From the NCBI GenBank assembly GCA_026008535.1, contig BRKX01000003.1, positions 22,496,001-22,560,000 of the forward strand: DNA of 64,000 bases, read 5' to 3'. This stretch comes from Perilla frutescens (taxonomy: Eukaryota > Streptophyta > Magnoliopsida > Lamiales > Lamiaceae). Positions 11,123 to 23,566 of the stretch are shown here, in pieces. The translations under genes were made by a program, and so were the position numbers. Positions within the stretch are counted from its first letter, which is position 1; every line of letters begins with the position of its first letter. The notes beneath the pieces are model-generated. The model worked only from the letters and a program-made list of their open reading frames with translations. It did not search any database and was not told where the DNA came from.

Positions 11123-13477
11123 CTATTTTATATCGGGTCCTTGTTGATTCATCAAGTATTTTGGAATCCAGACTTGCCAAACTTTTGGCTTCTTATCATT
11201 CAGAGATCCAACTAACTTGGATTGCCTGATCTGTTTATATTTTTTCTCAACTCTTCTATTCTGATTTGAATCAGTTGAGTGATACCTGCGTTGAGAGTTA
11301 GTTGAATAAAACAATTCAACTAAAACGCTTTGGTCTTGAGACCTTTGAGTTCTGTGATCAGACCAGTGTTTTGTATGTTTCCAGTTTATTGGAATGAACC
11401 TTTTTGGCTCATTTCTGGAATTTAGATAATCATTATAATGATGATAAGACTCAAACTGGTTTATTTGATCTCTCCTATAGGTGTTCTGATTGAACTTCTT
11501 GGTAGGATAGGCTTGGGATCCAAACTGATCTTTCTTTCTAAAGGGGACTGATCTATCAGTTTGTCTTCGGGACATTCTTTGTTGGTATGATGATCTTTGT
11601 TGAACTGGAGGTTTTGAACGAGTAGATTGGCTTGACTGAACTGATGATCTTGGCTGGAAATTGGACTTCAGTTGGCCTGGTGTTTTTGTTTGGTAAAACT
11701 GACCAAATTGTCTAGGCTGAGTTTGAGGACTTTTCAATATTCCCTTTCCTTTAGTTGACTCAGCTAGCCGATCATGAGATCTAGTGAACCCTTTTAGGAT
11801 TTTCTTATCACTGGGTTGGGTAACTGCTTTTCCCTTTTCTAAAGCAGTGAATTTGCTATATCCTAGCCCTGAGCTGCCAGTTCCAGTTCTTTGATGGCTT
11901 AATATTTCATCTAGAGTTTGAGATCCCTTTTTGAACTTCAGATTTACCTTTTCTTTATCAATGATCTCTTGCTTGAGTTTTTGATTTTCAGCCTCTAGAT
12001 TAGCATTTCTCAGTTTCAATTTCTCAAATTCGATAAGCTGAGATTCAAGATAATTTAATCTTTCATGATCAATGCTCAGTTTCCTAACCTTATTTCTCAG
12101 TTCATCATTTTCATCTTTCAGTTCAACATGCAAACATGAAATTGAAGCTAATTGGTCTTCTAGCATCATAAGTTTCATATCAAGTTCATTACTAGAGACA
12201 ATTGCTTCATTTATATGATAAAAGGAGGTTTGAGAATCAGCTGTACTAACTTCTTCATCATTATCAGCCATGAGGCAGAATAGCGCTTCATCATCTTAGC
12301 TGTAGCCGTCAGAATTGATTCCAAATGGATAGTCTGAATCATCCAGCACGGCATTCTCAAGATTTGCAACCATTGCTTTTCTTTTGAAGAAGCTTCTCCT
12401 CACCTTGTCTTTCTTGTCTTCAGGAAGTTCTGGACATTCAAACATGTAATGTCCTTGTTTATGGCAATGAAAACATTCTCCAAGATTTCGGTTGCCGCTT
12501 CTGAATGGTTCAGCTGATCGTTCAGCTGGTTGGTAAGTTTTCTCAACTTTTGAGATTTCATCAGTTTGAGGTGAGACTGATTGCTTATCCCGAACTCTCT
12601 TCAATTTTTCTAGTAACCTGATGACTGATTGGATTTGCTCATTGATGTCATTAGTTAGGTTTTTCTTATTTTCTGTTGCTTCTCTTTTTCGTTTAGTTGA
12701 AGATCCACCTTGGTTTTCTTTGGCTGGTGAGCTCCTAGGTCGGAAGTTGTTTCTTCCTCGAGTGTCTCTAAACCTGGTCCTCTCGCCGTAGAAAGCTGCG
12801 TCTTGAGCTGACGATGTCAATGTTTCCTTTGTCCGGTTTAGACTGTACTCATGAGCTTTGAGAGAACCAAATAGTTCCCTAGGAGTGATGCTATTTAGAT
12901 TTCTTGATTCCTTTGTAGCTATCACTTTCATATCCCATGCTTCAGTAAGATTATCCAATATCTTGGAATTCATCTCAGAATTGGGATAAATCCTTCCGAG
13001 GTTGTTTATCTCACTGATGATGCCTAGAAATCTAGTTTCAAGACTTGAGATGGACTCTTCTGCCTGCATTTTGAAAGATTCATACCTGTCAACTGCCAGT
13101 TGGAGTTTGTTTCCTTTTATGGCTTCGGACTCTCTGCAAAGATCTGCGAGTAGGTCCCATATTTCCTTGGCAGTTGTGCAGTTCTTTGTATCCTTCATGT
13201 GATCTTCATCTAGAGTTTGAAATAGTGCGGCTTGAGCAACGAACTCTAGATTTTTTAACTTCTTCTCTTCACTGGTGAGAAGATTAGTTGGTTTCAGAAT
13301 TCTTGTCGGTTGATTGATATCAACTATGTGAGCGTCATTGTCCATCATGATGATGATTGGACCGTCTTCGATGACTTCCCATATATTTTCATGAATTGAG
13401 CAGAGATGCGCCTTCATTCTCCTGCTCCAGTTATCATAATTTTCAATTGAAAACAAAGGTAGCTTATGGTTTCCCAT
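11123..13477 (-). pseudogene. SIRE-like gag (nucleocapsid) with in-frame stop
   Basis: The start at 13477 (MGNHKLPLF) is chosen because the sequence from here matches the gag N-terminus seen in copia elements, with YDNWSRRM close behind. Order: gag domain, then a CX2CX4HX4C zinc knuckle (CFHCHKQGHYMFEC, roughly residues 335-350), an acidic stretch, one TAA at 12296-12298, and then the same frame continues. After the stop it reads MADNDEEVS, a long heptad-rich coiled coil (about 12000-12200), the GLGYSKF region usual for SIRE gag, and an Arg/Gln/Ser-rich tail. The product would coat element RNA in cytoplasmic particles. The lone stop leaves nearly 800 codons otherwise open in one frame. A frameshift separates it from the protease. 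Confidence 0.85.
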
Positions 13478-13551
13478 AGCTGAAATGTTAGCACAGATAA
13501 GTAGATCTGATTCAGTTGATATGCAGAAACGGCTGATCCCTAGAATCAACC

Positions 13552-13563
13552 GCTCTGATACCA
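13552..13563 (-). other. Primer binding site, initiator-Met tRNA type
   Basis: The minus strand reads TGGTATCAGAGC two bases after the LTR end. This is the standard plant Ty1/copia primer site complementary to the 3' end of initiator tRNA-Met. It fixes the element's orientation and LTR boundary. Confidence 0.93.
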
Positions 13564-13565
13564 CT

Positions 13566-13860
13566 TGTTGGTCCCGGGCGAGCCGATATCAGTTTAGAGG
13601 GGGGTGAATAAACTGATTAAAACTTTTTACTTTGAGTACGGAATAACAGGGCCCTTTGACTCGCTTAATGAAACTTATCAATGCACAAACTTATTGAACA
13701 GTTAAGACAGTTTAAGTGCAGCTTGTGTGAGATTGTGTGCAGTTCAAAGATATGCAATAACCAAAATAGTACAACACACAAGCAATTTATAGAGGTTCGA
13801 AGTCTCAAACTTCTACTTCCTCTCTTCCTTCCGCAGAAGGGCAACTTCACTATATAACTT
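13566..13860 (-). repeat. 5' LTR of the SIRE-like element (3' part certain, outer limit unclear)
   Basis: On the minus strand the LTR ends in CCAACA at 13566, two bases before the primer site. A purine/pyrimidine-biased stretch with a run of C lies about 30 bases inside, typical of this lineage. A TATA-like TATATA near 13850 could be the U3 promoter, which would put R-U5 at roughly 13566-13820. U3 should then continue above 13860, but the sequence grades into AT-rich DNA and I cannot place the 5' TG. Confidence 0.6.
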
Positions 13861-15580
13861 GAGTTTCTTTACAAATTATACAATGAAGGACAGTTAGATC
13901 TTTACGTTATTGTCCTTAAAATAAAATATAAAATAAGGTTATAATAGCTAAACTCAAAATTGTAAGATAACGCACTTTTTATATTAAAATAAAATAGTAA
14001 TAGATCAAGTCACGTTAATACTTTAGTCTCATAGACAAGTTAAATTGATACTCAAATATCCATAATTGGGGAAAAAGCCCCATAGATTCTATTATTTAAA
14101 ATTCCTTTAAAAGTTTCAATAATTTATATTGTTCGACTAATTGTTAATGAGACGTATGAATCCAAATTTTAAATCGATTAAGTCCGCATATCATTCTCTT
14201 AATGAATAATGCTAGCCAGCCAGATTCTAATTTTTTGATGATTAATAAAATTGTATTATTAATAAATTAAGTATGTTAATTATTAAATGTTATGTTTTTA
14301 CTATATTATCCTTCTGTCATGAAATTAGTGATTTGTAATTAATTATTAAAATCACTCCAGAAGCGGATAGGAAGAAAGGGGCGCAGCTTCATCTTCTTTC
14401 TTTTCTTCACTTCTTTATTTTTTTTCCATCTTCGATTTCTTCCAAATTGAAGCGCTTATAGAGTTGCCCTAATTATTATGGAGGACATTAATGTAAATTT
14501 ATTGAATAATTAGTCTTTTATTAATTAAATTAATTAATTATTAAAAATAATAAAAGATTCTGGCTAGCTAGAATTTGGTTGAAAATCACTACTCTTCTTT
14601 AATTAACTCCAAAATTTTATTAAACCGAAAGATCGGAACCAAATTTATTAGTTTTTAATGATGATGATGATGATTATTATTATTTTAAACCCACTAAATA
14701 GTAATACTGATCCAAAATTTAATTGAAGTCAATAATTCCAAAATCCAAGCCCTTAAATCAGTCCTAATTAAATTAGGATTAATAATCTAAAGTTACCTAA
14801 TAAACATGCATTATTTACTCAGTCAAGTTGAAGTCGGATCGGACAGTACTCTATACTTGAACAGATATTTTAAGTACAGTTATTTGCATTTTTATGTTTT
14901 CATTTTTGTATTACAATATCCGATTCCGATGAAATAGTTATATGAATAGAAACTAAAACAATTAAAAATAAAATAAATAAAATAATAATAATAATAATAA
15001 AATCATCCGGAAAACTCATTCAAGAATTGATCAACTCAACTCCAAATTTGACTGAAATAACCCAAGCTTCAGAGGGTAAATAAACCGAGCTGAGTGACTA
15101 TAAACTAATATGAAATACTTATATAAAAATATAGTATACTTGATAAAATATAATTATGTTTTGATATAATATAAGTATAATATTCTCTGTATTAGATCAC
15201 AAGCTTAAATCGAAATAAGTTGCATTTATGTTTTGAGTAACAATTAACACATTTAATCCAACAGCTCAAGAAAAGCTGCCAAATTGCTAGCAAGTCCTTG
15301 AAATTATTACCTTCTGCAAATCTGCACCAAGAAATTTACCAATAATATTTTTCTAACAGACCATAAATGCATAATACTTCCAAAAATTCCCAACAACCCC
15401 TAAATGCTAGAACATCCAATTTTTATGCATATAAATATTTATAATATTTCTACAATTGTTTGTAAACAAATAATTTATAGAACAAGCAATACAACCCGCT
15501 TCATTCATTTTCATCAAAATCTAGAGAGTCATAGCATTAAGAAAAATAAATAAATAAATTAGAATAGATTATAGATAGAA
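13861..15580. other. AT-rich intergenic DNA left of the helicase gene
   Basis: No gene seen. Contains short ATG/ATT trinucleotide runs near 14658 and an AAT run near 14985. A weak inverted-repeat pair is listed separately. Confidence 0.6.
14212..14576. mobile_element. Possible small MITE bounded by an inverted repeat
   Basis: CTAGCCAGCCAGATTCT at the left and the complement of CTAGCTAGCCAGAATCT at the right match at 15 of 17 bases, about 360 bases apart. No clear target-site duplication could be found, so the family is unknown and the call is weak. Confidence 0.3.
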
Positions 15581-15594
15581 TTAACCGCGGTTAA
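15581..15594. promoter_or_regulatory. Perfect palindrome upstream of the helicase TATA box
   Basis: TTAACCGCGGTTAA is a perfect 14-base palindrome about 45 bases upstream of the TATA-like box of the helicase gene. It has the form of a dimeric transcription-factor site. No factor can be named from the sequence. Confidence 0.35.
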
Positions 15595-15636
15595 AAATCA
15601 AAATCATACATGGGTTAAGTTGTCTTTTCCTGCTGA

Positions 15637-15643
15637 TATAAAT
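15637..15643 (+). promoter_or_regulatory. TATA box of the helicase gene
   Basis: TATAAAT lies just before a C-rich then CT-rich stretch typical of a plant transcription start and leader. A start near 15668 would follow from normal TATA spacing. Confidence 0.55.
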
Positions 15644-15667
15644 TCCCCCCCACCCTTTCCTTCTCTC

Positions 15668-16628
15668 TCTTCAGTTGCCCACTCTTCTACTTTCTGGGAA
15701 GCATAAACTCTCTCTCTAACCTATATACACATACAAACGCATACATCTATGCATTTTCTGTGTTTAAGCTTTGAATGTTGATCACTTTCTAGAGAGAGAA
15801 GAGGCAGTCCTCGGAAGGTAACCGCGAAGAGAGCATTTCTGTTTTGTTCCGTTCTTTTTTGGTTCCGAAACGACGGCGTAAGGTAACATTGCGGCTCCTT
15901 GCCCTGAATTTCTTGTGTTATTCTCACGTTTCTGTTGTGCATTTTGTAGTCTCACTTGATCTGAAGATATGCATGTCTTTTTTTGGTGAATACATTTATG
16001 CATTTTTCTGATTTTTTAGGGTTTAAGATATCAACCTTCAAATGCGGGTTTGCTTCTAGTAAAGCCTGCTTGATTTTTTGTGTTTCGTGTCTTCGCATTT
16101 TTGTTAATTTTTTCTTTGAGTTGTAGATGAAGATATGAGTTCGAAATTTTGTTTGTATAAGGCGTTGCTTTTAATGCATGCAGGCTTGAGTTCGTTGTTC
16201 TTAAGTCTGTGTTAAGAAATGGGTACACTATTATTGTAGTGAATGAGCTTTTTGAGGATACTATTTCACGCTTCACCCCTCCTCTTTTTTGGTGTTGTTT
16301 TATCTTTATACAGTGAAAGAAACTGTAATGTTGTATTTGATTTTGATATGATATAATCGTAATGTGCTATGTGTCTATGTATATCCCCTTGCACATGGGT
16401 GAACTGCTTGCGTTTCTTTTTGTGTTTTATTGTCTTATGGCCTTGAGACTATTATTCTACTATTTGTGTGAATTAAGTACTCAAATATTGTATCTTAATG
16501 CATAGATGTAACAAAATGTGGTGGATGTTTGATGACCTTTTTATGAGATGTCTGATGTTCGTTTTATTCTTCTTTGGCATATTGGGCATTTATTTAATGC
16601 TGCAGGATAAGTAAGAGAGAGCTTTGAT
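15668..16628 (+). other. 5' leader of the helicase gene with an intron
   Basis: A leader exon is likely from about 15668. It could end at one of two AG|GTAAC donors (near 15817 or 15880). The acceptor TGCAG ends at 16605, and 23 untranslated bases then precede the ATG at 16629. The start site and the donor are inferred; the acceptor is clear. Confidence 0.5.
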
Positions 16629-19600
16629 ATGGCTGCAGCTACTGCAGCTGCATCTTCTGCTAGTGTACGTTATGCACCAGAGGACCCTTCACTTCCAAAA
16701 CCATGGAGAGGACTGGTTGATGGTAAGACTGGATATCTTTACTTCTGGAACCCAGTGACCAATGTAACCCAGTATGAGAGACCCGTCGACTCCTCCATCG
16801 TAAGCTCTCTACCGTCTGACAATGCGTTGGGTTCATCTGTCCAAAAGGACCCACAACGCCGTGAATACGATGAAGGCAGAGACAGCAATGTTAACTCAGC
16901 AAAGTTTGCTTCTGGTCCAGGAGCTGATCAGGTGCCTCAAGTTGTTCTTTCATAAATAGACTCAGAAACTGAGAGTTCTCTTACCCAATTTACATTGATG
17001 TTCTCTATTTGGGTGAGCATATCGAGCTGCATGCTATATCTTACTTGCATGGTTTAGGAGTAATTTAAAAGTGAATTGTTCACAGTTTTTATGCATGTGA
17101 TTTGACCTGTTTTTGCAACTCTACGTAATACATGTAATGCTTGATGAATAATTTGATCTCTATGTATTAGGCTGCCAGAAGCAGATCAGATTATTCACTG
17201 AGTGATCCTGATGTGACAGAAAATGCTGTGCATATACCCATTGAATCTAAAGGCCCAGAAACTGATTTGTCTGTGGAGGCTTATCGTCGCCGTCATGAAA
17301 TTACTGTAACTGTAAGTTTCTATCTATTCCATTTACGCATTTGTATGCTCATTTTTTAAATAGTGGCGGTGTTCATTTTGGGACCTAATTCTTATTGAGG
17401 TAGATGAGTCTAAGCCTGAGTCCTGACTCACCTTCAATCTGGCCCCATCTAATTCTGAACTCATGATAACTCAAGGATAGAACCCCTATTGTCTTTGTGT
17501 TTTTTATTGAAGAGGCAAGTCTCGTCATCTGGGAAACACCAATATTTGGTGGAACTGGATGGTCAGTGGTCTCTTATGACTGACCTCATGCTTAGTAAAG
17601 CTTGGAAATCTGTAGTAATAGTTGATTCAGAATCCAATGACTCAGTGGGGTAAATTGTTTAAGTGAAATACCTCAAACTTTAATTTTAAACCACTATTAT
17701 GGTTTTTGTATGAGAAATTTTGTATAACAGAGCTATTTACAGTCAGGGTATTACTGTTTGGTAACTTTATAAACCTAATAATTTTCTAAAATTATTCATT
17801 GAGACCATGTCAGAAGAAGCACACATGTTATTCTAGTTATATATATGTTTGCAGAGTTCTATGAATCTTCAGTTTTACCTTGTAGCTGGGTTATAAATGG
17901 CGCATGGCGCACCATGGCGCAAAAGGGCCTTGGTGCCATGGCGATCGCCATGGCGAATGGCGCGCGCCACACGTATGTACGGCGCACAGAAAGTACAAAA
18001 AATGCAATATAAAATATAATCATATACACCCTATTTAAATACCCAAAACACAATTATAAATGCATAAATTAACACAACACACAATTTAACACAAAACACA
18101 CAATTCATCAAGCAAAATAGAAGTGTCAAGTCTCAAGTCTTAAGACGCTATCTGTCGCTGTTTCTGATTCTATTTCTCTTTATCGCATTGAGGCGTTGAG
18201 GTTTGAGGAGGCGCATTTCTTTCTTTCTTTTATTTAGGTTTAATTTTAGGTCTAATTTAATAAATAAATAAAATTAAAAAAAAAAACCTAAAATCGCCAT
18301 AAAGCTTGCGTCATGGCCCATGGCGCTCGCCATGGCGCGCCATGGCATCGCCACACGTAGGGTGTGCGCGAAGTTCAGTTTTTTTCGATTTTTGGTTGCC
18401 ACGCCATAATCTTGCGCCATGGCGCGACTTTTTAAACACAGCCTTGTAGTCGAGTTTGAATATACATAATCAAATGATGTCCAAGCCTGTCTAATTTTTG
18501 GCTTGAAGTTATTTTGTCGTCTAACATTGTCTATTCTTTGATTAATAGCATATTCCTTTCTGATAATCTAGTCAGTTTCTTTTATGGTTTTCCCTATGTA
18601 ACTCACTTTACTTTCTGTGTTTCTGATTTATTATTTGATGAATCATTTTTAATTAAATCTGAATTGGTTGGCTGTACACAATTGGCTAGGGAGGAAATGT
18701 GCCGCAACCTTTCATGTCATTTCAAGCCACTGGTTTTCCTTCAGAGATTTTAAGGGAGGTATGTGCACAATCCATATCTGAATAAATACATAGACAGATG
18801 CTCTCATGAATCTTAACTGTGGATCAAGTGAATTTTCTTCTATTCAAATACGACTGGAGATCCAGTGTGGGGATAAGAACTCATGTACATTTTTTTACAT
18901 TTAAACTTTCTGTTTCAGGTGCGATATTTGCTCCAGGGAGGAGCCAAATGTCGTACACTGTGCCACCTTCCTTTTGGGACTTGCTTGTAATTGGAGTGCT
19001 CTTATAGGTCCTTCAATTTATGAGAAGGGCTTCTTAACTCACTCAGGACTTACCTTCTTGGTGATTCATAGTCTGGCCTCTGGTTAGAAGAGAAGAAGCA
19101 TCCTCTCACTCTTGCTCACGTCAGCAAATAGTGCCTGAATTCGCTAGAGGATGATGCTTCTTCTTTCCTTGGAAACTTGCATAAGTTCATCAGTTCATGA
19201 CATGCCAGTTCAATTTGAAGCACTAGGGCAGTACCTATGCTTATGGGAATCCTGAATTCTCTGTTTTTTTTTACCCTCTTTTCTCTGCCTCTCGCCCTCT
19301 TCCTCCCCCGTCCCATTTCCCAGGCTCAGCAAGCTGGTTTCTCTGCTCCAACTCCAATACAGGCACAATCATGGCCAATTGCTCTTCAAGGTCGTGATAT
19401 AGTAGCGATTGCCAAGACAGGATCTGGGAAGACATTGGGTTACTTGATTCCTGGATTTATTCATCTGAAACAAAAGCGTAATAATCCTAAATTAGGTCCA
19501 ACCATTTTGGTGCTCTCACCAACAAGAGAGTTGGCGACACAGATACAAGATGAAGCTGTGAAATTTGGAAGATCATCTAGGATAGCTTGTACGGTATGAT

Positions 19601-21998
19601 TCAGCCTTTCTAGCTAAAGTAGTGTATTATTATTGTATTATTTATATTAATGCAAATCTCCTTTGTATACTTCTGCTCTGTTTATAAGTAATATCCTTTT
19701 CAGATTGACTGTCCTTTTTGTTTGCCTGAAAGACATTTTTCCTTTTTCTTTTGGTTCACTTTGTTGATTGTATATGTGGTTGCCACTCTTGGAACCCAGT
19801 CATGTGAATTTGGTAATTTTTCCTATATATCCGTACTTCATGCTGATATCAGCTATCATATTTGTTTGATAGTGTTTATATGGGGGTGCACCAAAAGGTC
19901 CTCAATTGAAAGACCTAGACAGGGGTGTGGATGTTGTAGTGGCTACTCCTGGTCGATTGAATGATCTTCTGGAGATGAAGAGAGTTTATCTCCATCAAAT
20001 TTCATATTTGGTATTAGACGAGGCAGACAGGATGCTAGACATGGGTTTTGAACCCCAGATAAGGAAAATTGTGAAGGAGGTGCCTTCTCGTAGGCAAACC
20101 TTGATGTACACTGCAACATGGCCAAAGGAGGTGCGCAAAATTGCTGCTGATTTACTCTCAAACCCTGTTCAAGTTAACATTGGAAATGCTGACGAACTTG
20201 TTGCAAACAAGTCGATAACTCAGGTACATTTTCAAATAATTTTCCATCTGGTTTTTATTTTCTTAAATGCATAATTAGGATTTCTCCTGTTTGCCGCGTA
20301 GGATGTTGAATTAAGTTGTTATTTTTTGTCTTAATGTCACAGCGTGTTGAAGTTTTATCACCAATGGATAAGCGTCGTCGCCTGGAACAGATATTGAGGT
20401 CTCAAGAACCAGGATCAAAGATAATTATCTTTTGCTCAACCAAGAAAATGTGCGATATCCTTGCGGAGAACTTAAATCGGCAATTTGGAGCCGCTGCTAT
20501 TCATGGGGACAAATCTCAGGGTGAAAGGGATCATGTGTTGAGTCAATTTCGCACAGGAAGATCCCCAGTGCTTGTAGCCACTGATGTTGCTGCTCGTGGA
20601 CTGGACGTTAAGGATATTAGGTTGGTGGCTGTTAAATTGTTGTTGGTATATCATATATGGAATAGGTGTAAATCAGTTGCTACTCTTGCTAGGATAGGCT
20701 TCAACACATGCATGAAAAAGGGTACCCACTGGAAATGTTTAACTATGACCTGAGCTCATATGGGTAACATCATAGTTTTGTTTGCTTATCTGTTTCTTAA
20801 ATATGGGTTTGTTTGCTTATCTAAATTTTCATTTTGTTATTTTATCTTGTTAGTTCTGGAAGCACATTTGTTACACTAATATTTAAATGTTCAACGCCCC
20901 AATACATAAGATTGTATGACTGATTTACAAAGATTTTACTGGATACAACCTTATGAATAAGGTTGCTGATTCTTTTGCAACAGCTATCTGGAAACACTTG
21001 CGTGTTTTGATTTTTGGTTCATCTTATGTAGTGCAAGTCTCAATTTTGTCACAGGGTGGTAGTAAACTATGACTTCCCAACGGGAATTGAGGACTATGTT
21101 CATAGAATTGGAAGAACTGGACGGGCAGGTGCCACTGGAGAGGCTTACACTTTTTTCTGTGACCAGGATGCGAGACATGCATCAGATCTTATCAAAATTC
21201 TGGAAGGAGCGAATCAAAATGTTCCTGCTGAAGTTCGTGATATGGTGTCACATGGTGGTGGGATGGGAAGAGGAAGGCGCCAGTGGGGCTCTGGCTCTTC
21301 TGGACGTGATGCTGGTTTCAGTGGAAGTTATGATTCTTCCTATGGTGGAAGGGGTGGAGGGAGGGCATCTTGGGGGGCACCATCATCTCCTGACAGGGGT
21401 TCCCGCAGTGGTCACGACAGTGAGCAACAGGATAGGTATGTCCTTTTGTCTTCATTTCGGTGGTTCTCAATTGGCATTGTTGTTGTAGGTTGGGTAGGCA
21501 TGTGATTAAATATTGTCTTCTTATTCTTGCAGGAACGGTTCTGGATCGTTTGGACGTGACACAAATGCTACTGGAAGCTTCCATAATAAGAGCTTTCATG
21601 AGAGCATGATGGCTGCTACAAAGACTAGAGAGAGAAGTCGCAGCAGAAGCCCCAACAGGAATTCAGAATGGGCTAGCAACTCTTATCCTAAGCAAAGCCC
21701 CATCTCAGAGAAATTCGATGGAGCTGCCATCATCCAACGCAGTTTTCATGAAGTTATGATGGAGATGTCTCGACCACCACCTAATCATAATTCTGATACC
21801 GTTGATTGTAAGAGTAGTGATGGCCCTCAGAGTCATCCCCAGAAATCAGATGTTCAGGATGATGCTGCAGAGATGTCATCTCCCATGCAATTGGGTAGCG
21901 AGCCAAACTCCAATCACAAAGAGGATGGTGGCACAGCAACTCAAGAGAAAGATGCATCAGTTGAACCACTGAGGGAGGAACAACCTGCTTGGGCCTGA
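16629..21998 (+). CDS. WW-domain DEAD-box ATP-dependent RNA helicase (RH14/RH46-like)
   Basis: Eight coding exons join in phase: 16629-16931, 17171-17311, 18690-18758, 19324-19593, 19873-20223, 20343-20620, 21055-21435 and 21533-21998, giving 752 residues. A WW domain (Trp26 to Pro52, second Trp replaced by Tyr49) precedes the helicase core. The core has GFSAPTPIQ (Q motif, 176-184), AKTGSGKT (201-208), PTRELA (237-242), DEAD (310-313), TAT in place of SAT (341-343), ARGLD and HRIGRTGR (487-494). A Gly/Arg-rich stretch and an RSRSRSP segment close the protein. The enzyme unwinds or remodels RNA using ATP; the WW domain probably binds proline-rich partners, and a nuclear role in RNA processing or decay is likely. 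RH14/RH46 placement is from remembered Arabidopsis proteins. All splice sites are GT-AG, and the gene looks intact. Confidence 0.95.
17878..17885. repeat. Left target-site duplication of the hAT MITE
   Basis: CCTTGTAG, identical to the right copy at 18442-18449. Confidence 0.85.
17886..18441. mobile_element. Non-autonomous hAT-type MITE in a helicase intron
   Basis: The 556-bp element starts CTGGGTTATAAATGGCGC and ends with the complement of CTGTGTTTAAAAAGTCGC, an imperfect terminal inverted repeat. It is flanked by a perfect 8-bp duplication, CCTTGTAG. An 8-bp duplication and short TIRs are the hAT signature. Both subterminal zones are crowded with CATGGCGC and GCGCCATG words in both orientations, far more GC-rich than the intron. 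It sits in the 1378-bp intron between exons 2 and 3 of the coding region and has no coding capacity. Confidence 0.85.
18442..18449. repeat. Right target-site duplication of the hAT MITE
   Basis: CCTTGTAG, identical to the left copy at 17878-17885. Confidence 0.85.
19091..19163. repeat. Intronic inverted repeat (hairpin) in the helicase gene
   Basis: AGAAGAAGCATCCTCT is followed about 40 bases later by its complement with a three-base insertion. RNA from either strand could fold here. Nothing shows it is a processed small RNA. Confidence 0.5.
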
Positions 21999-22255
21999 CC
22001 CGCATCGACATTCTAGTTACTTCTGCCTTTTGTCAATAGCTGCCGGTGGTGGTAACTCATCTTTTGTATGTAAGACTGGAAACACTCTCCGGTCGATCTC
22101 CCCAAATGCCCCCATAAACTTCTAAGCTGGGCAAATTTTTGCTATACTTGTTTGCTGCTGTACTTGGTGCAAGTTACAGGCCAAGTTAAACACAAATGCT
22201 TATTGGCCTTGGAACTGTCTTTTTTGTTGGATATATGCTAATCTATGGCTGGTTG

Positions 22256-22283
<28 letters not shown>
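22256..22283. repeat. (CT)n microsatellite downstream of the helicase stop
   Basis: About 14 CT units in or just after the probable 3' UTR of the helicase gene. Confidence 0.9.
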
Positions 22284-22287
<4 letters not shown>

Positions 22288-22603
22288 TGCATGTAAACAT
22301 CAGAGTAGGCACATACATAGGAAATAAGTTGAACAAACTGAAGGTTACAACCACTGCAGGTATATTTATGTATATACACCTCAGTTTCTACTTTATTTAA
22401 ACATGTGAAGTATAAAAATCTCATCTGTATGATTTAAAAATGAAAGAAAGAGCCTGTTATTCTTGATGGTTTATGAAACCTAGCTGAAACTGGAGCCTGA
22501 AACCATATCTCGCAGTTGCACACTTGTGCTCCTAAAAACTGATTCATCGTCTGAAATCACTTGATGCCTTTGTGTCAAATATCTTATATCTTGTAACATA
22601 AAA

Positions 22604-23527
22604 TTAAGCAGCTTTTGGCTTGATTCTCTTTGCTCTCGAATACAAGAAAACTCCCGCAAGAGCCAGAGCAGTTCCTGAGGTAGCCAAACATTCGTAAATG
22701 CATGTCAAAATATACAGCAAGAAACCTTAGAATCGGAGACCATTTGAGCAGCGTACCTAGAGAGTTTACGGGTGAAACGGGCGTTTGGAAGAAGATAACA
22801 GACGACACGATCACCACCACTCTCTTCACACTGTTTCCAACTGCGTGTGTCACTGGAGATACCATTCCTAGTATCATATATGAAACCTGCCCATAACAAA
22901 ACACATTATAACCAACACAACAAGTTCATTGCATGCCTTTCTGTTTAAGATTGTGCTTCAAACAGCTGAACATGAGAGGATTAAAGAGGTTCTAGACTCA
23001 TTGAATCTTCATCCGAAAACTGGCTATGAAGAACACAACAGGGAACTTACCTGCTGGTAGGTATGGAAGCACAAACCAGATAGAAGAGCTCTTGTACACA
23101 ATTCCTTCACGTTCAAACCTTCACTTGCCTGAATCAACAACAGATAAAATCTCATCATTCCTAATAACTTTTTAAACTAAAATGAGCTTAATTGATATTT
23201 CATTTGATACTCACAGCATACTGCAAGTAGGAAGGACTGAACTTGACACCTTCCATGAGAATGGCAGCAGGTGCAAGAAATAAGAATGATATGATTGTTA
23301 TGATGGAGAAAAGATTGATGTTATCCAGACTTTCCTGTCAGTTAGACACCAAGAGCAAGCTTCAAATACTGCAATATCTATCGTTCATTTGCACATATAC
23401 ACGTGACACGAAGGTGGTGGAAGAATCGGACTACATATACCTCCTTCTTCCCCATGAATTTTTTGCTGAACACGTTTCGTGTTTGGTTGGTGAGATTTGA
23501 AGCCATGGCGGTGCCAAAACCTATCCT

Positions 23528-23566
<39 letters not shown>

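Larger units (their letters stand above)
1..13860 (-). mobile_element. SIRE/Maximus-like Ty1/copia retrotransposon, 3' LTR outside window
   Basis: A long minus-strand retroelement. In its own 5'-to-3' order I see an LTR ending at 13566, an initiator-Met tRNA primer site, gag with a zinc knuckle and a coiled-coil tail, aspartic protease, integrase, reverse transcriptase and RNase H (the Ty1/copia order), then a spacer and three related accessory ORFs down to position 1. A coiled-coil gag tail and extra coding matter after pol are known for the SIRE/Maximus lineage, so that placement is an inference from architecture. No copy of the LTR start is found at low coordinates, so the 3' LTR must lie left of the window. 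All reading frames carry stops or frameshifts, so the copy is dead. The outer LTR limit near 13860 is approximate. Confidence 0.85.

Noticed and set aside
16660..16854. Antisense open frames across the helicase exons, also 19943-20161 and 21318-21599
   Set aside because: They are shadows of well-supported coding exons on the plus strand.
22200..22424. Minus-strand frame with Arg-Glu repeats near the helicase 3' UTR
   Set aside because: It is caused by the (CT)n microsatellite and has no other support.
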